Positions 54,959 through 64,000 of a DNA stretch of 64,000 nucleotides are shown here, one piece after another. Within the stretch, counting starts at the first letter, position 1, and the number at the start of each line of letters is the position of its first letter. A program made the translations under genes and the position numbers. The stretch is taken from positions 30,295,260-30,359,259 of the forward strand of contig NC_065530.1 of assembly GCF_020184175.1 (NCBI RefSeq), in the 5' to 3' direction. This DNA comes from Aphis gossypii (lineage: Eukaryota; Arthropoda; Insecta; Hemiptera; Aphididae). Below the pieces are notes generated by a model, which did not search any database, was not told the origin of the DNA, and saw nothing but the letters and a program-made list of their open reading frames with translations.

Positions 54959-55800
54959 AAGAAGGGGGCCATTGAGGAGAGCAGATGTTTTTACTTCTTA
55001 GTTCTATAGTATTATGACTAATAATGTATAATAACTATTGTTGATTGGTCAAACTTTTGTGTAAATGAAAATAGGGCATGGCCTTTTACGATCATACAAT
55101 AATTTCCGGTTTTATAATAAGTACTACCCTTCTAGGAAAATAATAAAAAATGTTTTATTCCCGTTTCCTATAAAATATGAACCATCCTTAGGACATTAGC
55201 CAACTATAATTTGAGAACACTGTTATGGTATTTTGGCTTATTCGTTTATGGATTTTTTTGAAGGGTATTTTGTAGTATAATTATTAATAACAAAAATTAT
55301 TATAAAGATAACAAAGGAAACTACATTAAAATATATGATAAATATTTAGCTATATAATCATTAAAATATTACTTTTTTTTATCATATGAGATACTACAAT
55401 TAGTACATTGTATGTTACAATTCTTTGATTGTATAAATTATTTATTAGTTTTAGTTCTACTTTTATCAAAAGTATTATAATATAAAAGTGAAAATTAAAT
55501 TTATCGTTAAGAATGTTATTTTATAAGCAGGATATTTTCTCGTAGTAATAAAATTCCAATACGCAGAAGAAAAGTAAAATCATCAATAATGAAAAATTTT
55601 GAATAAAATGCTTTTCTTTTCCATATAAATCATACCATGATTATAAGTATATAAAATATGAACCTAATATAATAAAACTGTTTGGCGTTTTCCTGAAAAA
55701 AAAAGATTATAATAATAAAAATTGAGAACTAAAAAAAAAAAAAACTGTACGGCGGAAAATTATTTTTGATGAATATTCACAATGAAATGTGATTACTCAC

Positions 55801-55974
55801 TGAACCGATGATGACGTCTCAAATATTTTCTTTTCAACTTCGTATTTATGCTGTCGTCAATTAACCGGTCTTTAGGTGCTGCAACGGCAGACACATATCT
55901 TCGCAGTTTTTGCTCACTGCCGTGCTGTGATCTTGTGAGATTGGTCGGACTGATGCCGACGAAATGATGATTAA
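55801..55974 (-). CDS. Minus-strand exon candidate, unrecognised
   Basis: On the minus strand the frame includes NLTRSQHGSEQKLRRYV, SAVAAPKDRLIDDSIN and TKLKRKYLRRHHRF. It ends with one spare base before a GTGAGT donor at 55800. Acceptors are possible at 55974 (GTTATATAG) or 55949 (GTCGGCATCAG). Alternatively the frame may start at ATG 56104 as a first exon of about 101 codons. Lys/Arg-rich composition and the strong donor make it more credible than most ORFs here. It lies within an intron of the plus-strand gene, so it would be a nested antisense gene. The next exon, needed in phase 1, was not found. Confidence 0.38.
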
Positions 55975-57840
55975 CTATATAACACACACGTAATGTGTGA
56001 TGTATATGCGTTGTGTGTACGCATAAAGGTACTCCCAATGTGTTCTGGGTAATTAAACAATGCACTGAGAAATGCCGAAAAGTGTTTTTTTTTATGTTGT
56101 TCATTGAATAACACTATCGGTGTTTGTGTTATTGAAAACGCATGATAATTCCTTTCACTCAGAAAAATAACGATCTACAATAATATGACCCATTCGTTAA
56201 CACGCGTTTGTGCGCTCATTCCGATTCGGCGGCTCATACAATAAACACACACACACACACACCACACACACACACACACACATATAAATATAGTATATAT
56301 ATATGCTGCTCGAGCGCAAGTGTATAGTGTATCTATATGCGTTATATTTTTTTTTTATTATTTCCATTCTTTTTATTTTTAAATTCGCCCAAGTCATCGT
56401 TAATGACATAAAAAACAAGATTGTACTAATGAAGGGCCGCCCTCTATTTCTCGACTCTCTCCCCCACCCCCAATTGTTTACGACATTGCCAAGTCATTGC
56501 CGCGCAACCGAAAAGGTAACACGCACGAAAAAGAAAAAGAAAAATTAAAAAAAAAAAAAAACTACCGCAAAGAATACGTATTTATATATTTGGATTACAA
56601 TAAAGTTTTGATTATTTATTAGTGAGGACCTCGTGTCGCCGAGAATAACCTAACCTAAGCCGCCATACCTATTGCATAAGCTCATTTGGACAGCGTGCAG
56701 TGTATGCGCGTGTAAACACTGTATTAGTGTGTTTGTGTATGAAACCAGCGAATATTTGTCTGCATTCAAAAATACGCACGCGAACAATGCAGTAATTTAC
56801 GAATGATCAAAATTGATTTATATTATATATACACATTTTCAACGGTTTATAAATTAGGGAACAGAGTTAACGTGCGCATAATTATTATCGCGTTGTCCAA
56901 GAAAATTAGACGGTCCGAAAAATGTATGGGCTAACGGGTGTTACATACACAGGTTGCAATCAATAGTTACGGCGCATTCAAATAATACATAATGTTCTCG
57001 ACAATCTTTTTATAAATATTTGTATAATATTATTATAGTTAGTGTATAAATAATACATTAATAATAAGCAATATGTATAAATAATTTGTGGTTTATTAAC
57101 TCAATTGTTTGTAATTAACAAATATTGTAAAACTCATGTCGAAATTCTTCTATTCAGAGAGGCGAATATATTCATTGCTTGAAACATGTCTTTCCTCGTT
57201 ATAGGTATCACAGTCACTTATAGTTTTTTTTTTTTTTTATATATATACTGTTAACGCAATTTTTAGGTCGGCGTTAGTCATACATTATAAATAAAATACG
57301 ATTATTATAATTACCACTCTTTTATGAATTTTTTTTAATGTGGCTTAACTAATAATGGCGTGATTAATAATAATTATTGCTGGTCAACGACAATAATTGC
57401 AAAAATGATTATATAAAAACCAAACATTACTTTCTCGTTTTTTAGTCTATCAGTCTTATTATTCTTATTCATATAATAGTTATTAGTTTATTCCTAATGA
57501 CTTTTCTTCAATTTAAATAATAACTTCTTAAAAGAAAATAATGTAATTTTACTATATAAACTAATAAAAATATATATTAGATGATGAATTACCATCATAA
57601 GGTAATTACCTAATTACACAATACATTTAGATATTAACTTTAGAATATAAAAGTTATTTACTAAAATAAACATTAATTATAGTACTGTTATAATTTAAAT
57701 AAAATTTACGTTGCCTTTGAAGTAATAAATACATAATAGATATTAGTATTATTTAAATAACGTTTTTACCATCATCATCATAATGACCCTAGTACCTATA
57801 TTATATTAATATTTATTACATAATTATTATTGGCAATTTC
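55975..57840. other. Non-coding DNA with simple repeats
   Basis: AT-rich. Contains a CA repeat (56245-56282), a C-rich patch (about 56430-56480) and two CCTAA words at about 56650. No gene. Confidence 0.45.
56245..56282. repeat. (CA)n microsatellite, interrupted
   Basis: Two CA runs split by one missing base. Confidence 0.9.
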
Positions 57841-58080
57841 ATGTTTATCGAAAAATCGTGTTCAAATAATAATATGTCGTTTTATGTTCATATTAATAGT
57901 ATTAATTCTAAATACTATATGTTAAAACCCTTAAGTGCTCTATACGCACGCAACTGTATTCATAGTGAGACATGTCTGTATCTATTTTGCCTATCTCGGA
58001 GCCGTGCTAAATTATATATTTTTTTTTTATTCATTTTCTACTTGGTAAGTCGGTTAAAAACATTTTAAAAAGTGACTTCC

Positions 58081-58252
58081 ATAAAACGAAGTCTCGTGGG
58101 GAACAAAAGTATTCGTATTATATAGGAATTCGTTAAATAGAATTAACGCATGATGATTATTATGGTTCTCAAAAATAATTCGTAATAGATACAGAAAATT
58201 TCGTTAAATGGAAATTCGTTGTATTGAAGTTTTACTGTATTTAAATTTATGC
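58081..58252 (-). mobile_element. pogo/Tigger-like transposon end
   Basis: Read on the minus strand from 58252 the block begins CAGTAAAACTTCAATACAAC and continues with ACGAATTTCCATTTAACGAA. A CAGT start followed by repeated AACGAA words is typical of pogo-type DNA transposon termini. A second ATTCGTTAAAT copy lies further in. There is no transposase ORF, so it is a MITE or fragment. The other end was not located. Confidence 0.42.
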
Positions 58253-61200
58253 TACTTAATCTACTTTTATAATATTACTTGCTGATCCCGCATGGTGTTA
58301 CCCGTGACAAATAAATAATGCTAATAGATTAACTCTGTCTTAAAATTATACATAATCATAATGATTATTACAGAGTATGTGTATGCTGTTTCAAAAAAAA
58401 AAAAAGAAACAAAGAAATCTGACCAAGAAAATAAGAAAATAATTTTTCATGTTTACCTATACCATTTAATCACCTTTGAGCATGCATTTATGAAAATACT
58501 TCTTTAGTTAGTGCTTACGTCATAAAACGAAACTACTGAACAAATTTCAAATTTAGAGCTTCAGCAGTTCCGACTAGGCGATGACGAATCAGTCAGGATA
58601 AGATATTTTATACATTATAAAATACTATATAGATATGTTTTGATAAATTATATAATAAAAATAAGGTTTCAAGTTTACTATAATAATTTTATGCATACAA
58701 GGAAATAAGATAACTATTGAATACTGTGACAACAATGAATTATTTGTTTGGTTCTTTATAGTAAGTTATTTTTCATTCAAATTATGAATTTATCAAAACG
58801 ATTTATTTTTATTTAATTAATTAATAAAATAATTATAACAGATACTTTATTTATATTCTTTTATTCTTTTATATCAAGTGAGTTTACTAGCTGGTATTCT
58901 AATAATGGAATAAAAGTATGAAAGAATGAAAACATTATTTATACTTATTAGTTATAATGTTATTTTATTTTTCTTGCTATATTTTACTCATAATACCAAA
59001 TTTAAAATTAAAAGTAATTCCATTATATAATAATTAATAAGTATGTATGTACATCATAATTTTAGTACGTACGATTTTGATCTATTTTTAAATTACGAAC
59101 GTATATCTTTCAAGTTGATATTAATATTAATACAACTAATTTATGATTATAATTTCTGAAACAATTCTATCGGATTTCAGAAATGTTAAGAGCTGGTGAA
59201 AAGAAAATTTAAAATTTCAACCCACTGTCCTTCAATTATATTTAAACCATAATTCACTGTTTTAAGCCACCATTAATATTTATTGTTGACAGTTGTTGTT
59301 TTGGCATAAAGTTGTATTGTTATAAAATAAAAATATATATATATATATATATATAAGAAACCTATTCTTTTATTGCCAATAATGTTATGCAGGTAACAAT
59401 TATTATTTGTCCTTAACGAGTTCAGGACTGACCGACTGACTGACATTAATGAGTGTGTAATGTGTATGTATACATTATAATACGTATATGTGTGTGTGTC
59501 TTTTATTTCTTTTTCATTTGTCGTCGACTCGATTTTTTCTCGGAAAATTAAATGTTTAAGCAACCGCTGGTCATATTTCCCACATGTTACATAATATGAG
59601 TTCGCCGGCCGATCAATTATTAAAACTAATAATAATTCGTATTAAAGTTGATATAGGGGTTTTTTCCTTTCTCCCCTATAGTTCTATGCTGTTGAATAAA
59701 TAATGACCTTTTCGTTTCGTCCATGTTTCTAAAGTTTGATTTATAATTAAAATCCCCCGCCTATACTCTATATATTACATTAGTTATATACTAGGCCAAC
59801 TATGCATAAATACACGTTATATATTGTTCGCGTGTGCAACAATTAATTGTATTCCGTACGTTCCTAAGACAAACCTCAGTTTTCTAGCACATCATCAACC
59901 GAGTAGTTGAGACTGTCTGTGTTTATTATTGTTTTCTTTAATATTATATTTCGTGAACACTATACTTTGTTCTGTAATCACCGCGTGCGCGTCCCGTCTT
60001 GGTTTCGTAACGATATTGTATTTTTATGTATAGGGGGAAAGAATTAAAAAGTTAATTTCCAATATGGCCGCAAGACACGTTCGTTTTTAACGTTCACCAC
60101 AGATATCGCTAATAAATTATCATTATTATTATTATTATTATTATTGTTGTATATCGAGGGCATATTAATGGTATTATATTATTATATTGTCCATCCGCAT
60201 GGTTTATGGACATCGTAAAAATTCTTTGGCCTCATACGTGCCAACACATCATGATTAACCCTTATCCGCTTTAAGTGACATTTAGATCGTGTGTATATGT
60301 ATGTGAGAATATTTGGATAAAGGCCAGACCTCTGGCATTACTACACTGCAAAAGAGGACTTGCGAGTTTTAGGAAATATTTACCTCGTGTATAGGGTGAT
60401 TCATCGGGTCAGTTTATCATACGATCCCCCATGCTCGTAAATATTTGAAAAATGATTTCCTATAACTCAGCGGACAACTTAAAACCTATAGGAATAAGTG
60501 TATAACGTTCGAGTATTCATATGGCGTTTTGTCACTAGTCATCATGAGTGTCAAATAATCATTCTTATCCTGTTGCAGTGGTGTTGCGCGTCAAAAACGA
60601 AAGCATAGAGATCTGATGATGATTTGTATTTATATTGTTTTAAATCGGTAAAAGAAATTAAATTATTTATTTTTGTTTTAATAGCACGTACGTTGTATAA
60701 AGTAAACGAACAAGCGTGTTTATGCTTTCATAATTTACATCACGTATTGTTTACAGTTAAAATATTTCAATTTTGGTTTGTATGTTTATTGGATATAGTT
60801 TAGAATTGAGAACGTTGCTTAGATATTGTCATAAATCTTAATATTATAACCCGTATTGAATTTTAAACTAACTGTTTATGTGTCGACTTATTATTTTAAT
60901 AACAAAGTATACCTAGTATATACGAATTCATAATTTATACAAAGTAATTTATAATGTATATTATGTACTTATTATATAGTATTGTTTTAAAGTTTTAAAC
61001 ATTATTATATTTATGGTATACATTTGCTATATAATTCTATATCTAACAACTTTAAAAGGTCATTGCGTGCATAAATTGTTATGTTAAAAAATGTAACAAT
61101 AAATTAAAAATAAATCCAGAATATTTAAAAAACATAATACAATATAATATAACTGTTGCAAATACTCACAACACTATTGACATATCATGTTGTTCACGTC

Positions 61201-62147
61201 AATTAGTTTATAATAGTTAATACATATTTATAAGTATCTTACGAAACACCGTATAGGTCGTTGATTATACAAATATGAATACACAATATATTATATAGTA
61301 TTTCCATATAAGTGTATAATTAAGTTCTGTACTAGAATCGGTTTTATAATTATTAATTAAATTTGCATTAAAAAAAAGCAAATACGATGGATCGTTTTAC
61401 AAAAAGAATGGTCTTTTGTTTATATAAGCACAGGTTTTTTGTTTTTTGTTTTTTTTTTTTAAACCAAAGTTAGGAGTTAGACAAAAGAATGTGTTGGATA
61501 GCAAATGAAATAGAAAAAATAAATAATATACACGTATTTATGAGTACATGCGTTCTTATTCGCCATGTGTTTGATGTATAATTACACGCCGTGGTCTAAT
61601 TAGTCGTATTATACGTGACAGTAGATTACAATGAACATAATGGACATAATAATATGATCGGTGGTCGTAAAAAATGGCTTGTCGTCATCCCCATTATATA
61701 TAGTCTAGGTTGTATACATTTTATCGTTTCTGCTGCTATTAATATATTATGTAACTACCCCGAGTTCCAACGGAAAATAAGGAAATGGTAAACACCATTA
61801 TAATATATAATTACTGCACGGGTATATAATATAGTAGTCATGATGTATTACATGTGCGTATTAAATTTGAAAAACCATTTTTTCCCCGTTTTATTATTAT
61901 TTATATAAATTTATAATAATTACACGTTTTTAGAATATATTTTTTTACTATTGTTAGGCGGTACAATATATATGGCATTAAAAAAACCTCTTGTTTATTT
62001 AAAGGATATATTATTATAATAACCGTCTCAATATCCCCCAAGCCAGGTCAAACTGTATATAGTCTCCACTATAATGATACACCCATACACATATATATAT
62101 AATATATTAAAGTAACACAAGTGGTTTTTTGTTTCTCGTTTATTTAG
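58253..62147. other. AT-rich intronic DNA
   Basis: No coding island supported. TA repeat at about 59335-59354, (ATT)n at 60119-60146, and an AGGGTGATTCAT word near 60395 that resembles interspersed repeat ends. Confidence 0.45.
60119..60146. repeat. (ATT)n microsatellite
   Basis: About nine ATT units. Confidence 0.88.
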
Positions 62148-62338
62148 TGGTATTCTGTGGACAAATCCCAATTGGACGACGACGTGTCTTCGAGTTTTGT
62201 GCAGATGCACGCGGACGCAGACACCGAACGGTTCCTGGACGATTCGATCGAGGAGAGCGACAAGCTATTAGTGCAAGTGTGGAAATCACTGGTGTCATCC
62301 GTGTTAAACGTGTTCATGACGAGGACTTCGATCAACGG
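62148..62338 (+). CDS. Exon of the large unrecognised gene (last seen)
   Basis: A pyrimidine-rich acceptor (TTTCTCGTTTATTTAG) opens 63 codons plus two bases. They read WYSVDKSQLDDDVSSSFVQM, HADADTERFLDDSIEESDKL and LVQVWKSLVSSVLNVF, with a GTAAGA donor after ATCAACGG. Codon third positions are G/C-rich, unlike the flanks. The exon starts in phase 0, consistent with 50156. The acidic stretch followed by an amphipathic helix suggests a soluble, helix-rich protein. It leaves in phase 2, so the gene should continue beyond this point. Confidence 0.65.
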
Positions 62339-62574
62339 GTAAGAAAATAGCGCGTAGTCGCCTCGCTGTATTTATATAATATATTATAGTATCACAATAA
62401 ATAGTTGTCACGATGATTATATATTATATTGTACACACATAGTATCCTGTACTTGGAATTTGCGCTCATTGGTGAAAATATTATTATTATTATACCTACT
62501 CAGCAGTTAAGGAGTACATTGTAAAATATTACCACAACACTAAAGGTATACTCAATACACCGAGTTCATCAAGC
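62339..62574. other. Intron start
   Basis: AT-rich, no coding signal. Confidence 0.45.
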
Positions 62575-62700
62575 CCAATGTTTCCCAAACTTTTTTTTAT
62601 AGATGCTTCCTCGTAGGTTTTCAAAAATCTCAGACCCCATCAATTAATTCAACAATATTTTCAAAAGAGCGCGTATAGAATAATTAGTAAAATAATTAAT
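62575..62700 (+). mobile_element. hAT-like repeat, left end
   Basis: CAATGTTTCCCAAACTTTTT followed by AATCTCAGACCCC resembles the CAGTGTTTCCCAAACTTTTT ends of non-autonomous hAT elements. A possible partner end (GAGGGACCGTTGTTCTG) lies at about 63196-63212. No duplication of 8 bp was found at the flanks, so the two may be separate fragments. Confidence 0.42.
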
Positions 62701-63133
62701 AAATATAAAATATTGATACGCTGAGAGGATTGCAGGGCGTTCTATCTTTTTCCAAAAAAAATGAACCCGAATTTTACGAGTACCTAAAAAATCAAGTATA
62801 GGTACATGCAATTTTATTATAAGTATATCATAAAACGAAATAGCCTCGTTTTTACACCACGACGGTTAAAATTACAATTATGCTATTTAATTTGTATGAA
62901 AATCGAATGCTCTTTCGCACTATAGACTATATCGGTACGCTTACTATACTTATAGATAGTTGTATAATAGTATGATAATTCGATTATAGGTAGTAGTATA
63001 CGGTATTTGATTTAAAATTATAGAGATATTTCAGAACTGCAGTATATCACGCTAATAATTAATATTTTAGCATCGTTAGACATCCGGTGGTCGATTTTGC
63101 TTTACGCGTTAAATCTTAAGCCCCTTCTCCCCT

Positions 63134-63135
<2 letters not shown>

Positions 63136-63168
<33 letters not shown>
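63136..63168. repeat. (CA)n microsatellite
   Basis: About 16 CA units after a C/T-rich tract. Confidence 0.93.
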
Positions 63169-63170
<2 letters not shown>

Positions 63171-63419
63171 CATAATTCTGAACACATCTCAGGTGAGGGA
63201 CCGTTGTTCTGCAGGCTTATGTCATACAGGGTGCGTATGGCTTGCGGATTAGGAGTAATTTATGCAAATTAAATTTCAACGACACAACAGTTACACGCGG
63301 CGTATTCTATTCCTTTAAGAAGGTACACCTGTGATTCTTTCGTATAATAATAATTGTATATAATATAATATATAAATATAAGAGCGATATACGCGCACAT
63401 ACTTCGTGTCGTATTCGTC

Positions 63420-63880
63420 ACTCGTCAACACCCCATTGGCCAGTACGCGAACGTCGTCCGATTGGTCGGAAATAAAATATTATATGTTCTTCATTCGGTT
63501 TTTTTTTTTTTTTTCGTTTTTGCTGTCCGCGTAATTAAGCTCGACGACCGCCGCCGCCGCCACAGCAACCGGTCCGCCGTCGTTCGTAGTCGCGGTCGTC
63601 TCATGCATATTGCATGTCGCGTACGCGCCCGTCAAACCGAGTGCGCGCGCGCCGCCGACAGCCCGGCCGGGTCGAACACCGCAGCAGAAGAAAACCGCGC
63701 AAAAACGCATCCGTGGGATTTTTTCTTTTAGGATTTTTTCTCGTTCCTCCTCCACCGTCCCGCAACGCGCTACCGACGCGAGCAAAAATTGCAATCCGGT
63801 TTTGCCATCGCCGTACAATATAATAATAATATATTATATTATTATTCGTCCGCCGGCCGCGACGATTCCTCTCCCTATAT
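63420..63880. promoter_or_regulatory. CpG-rich island with CCAAT-like words
   Basis: CpG-dense with CCATTGGCC and CCGATTGGTCGG near 63430-63470, inverted CCAAT-type words. Overlapping ORFs of 69-112 codons on both strands are Arg/Ala-rich noise. It could be a promoter of a gene beyond the window or an intronic regulatory island. Confidence 0.3.
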
Positions 63881-64000
63881 ATATATGTGTGTGTTTTATA
63901 TCATACCTATCGTAAACAGTACTATAAATTATTTGCTCACAGAATTAATCAGCCAACGTTTGGAGTAGTCTTCAATCGATAAAATATGTAGTTTAACGAT

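Noticed and set aside
56640..56665. CCTAACCTAA, the insect telomere unit
   Set aside because: Only two copies, within unique DNA. Too short to be telomeric.
63480..63823. 112-codon minus ORF and overlapping plus ORFs
   Set aside because: Arg/Ala-rich translations of a CpG island, open on both strands.

Overview
The window is non-coding-rich nuclear DNA from a eukaryote, most likely an insect and plausibly an aphid. It is strongly AT-rich with many TAATATTAT-type runs. It carries microsatellites, MITE-like fragments and a decayed non-LTR retrotransposon tail. There are no operon-like ORFs and no long uninterrupted genes. The aphid assignment is inference from base-composition style and repeat style (frequent GGTACC/GTAGGTAC words, hAT- and pogo-like debris), not from a recognised gene.

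The best-supported gene lies on the + strand from about 33.2 kb to 62.3 kb. Short islands of protein-like sequence with splice-site borders occur at 33230-33388, 46658-46695, 48452-48588, 50055-50156 and 62148-62338, with a possible extra or alternative exon at 33692. Exon-end phases agree across every junction (phase 2, 1, 0, 0 in turn), so the pieces read as one open frame of about 209 codons. Introns run from 1.5 to about 13 kb, and the gene is probably incomplete at both ends of what I can see. I do not recognise the protein, so no function is assigned.

Region by region. 1-11 kb: AT-rich, with a CpG-rich patch at 6.45-7.3 kb and a retrotransposon remnant near 3.6-3.9 kb. 11-26 kb: alternating AT-rich DNA and CpG-rich islands (about 13.1-14.7, 21.5-21.8 and 23.1-25.9 kb) with microsatellites and several weak exon candidates. 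26-33 kb: mostly AT-rich, with one good non-ATG open block at 27145-27297 and a perfect 9-bp inverted repeat near 30.4 kb. 33-62 kb: the multi-exon gene. Its introns contain a miRNA-like hairpin (37336-37384), a perfect palindrome (52313-52338) beside a 1.5 kb CpG-rich island (52.4-53.95 kb), a probable minus-strand exon (about 55801-55974) and a pogo-like terminus (about 58.1-58.25 kb). 62.4-64 kb: hAT-like repeat ends, a CA repeat and another CpG-rich island.

Most short ATG ORFs in the window overlap simple repeats or are open on both strands in CpG-rich DNA, and I do not regard them as genes. I see no rRNA, CRISPR or convincing tRNA. I found no clear evidence of a novel biological system. 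The most useful leads are the unrecognised multi-exon gene, the intronic hairpin and the antisense exon.
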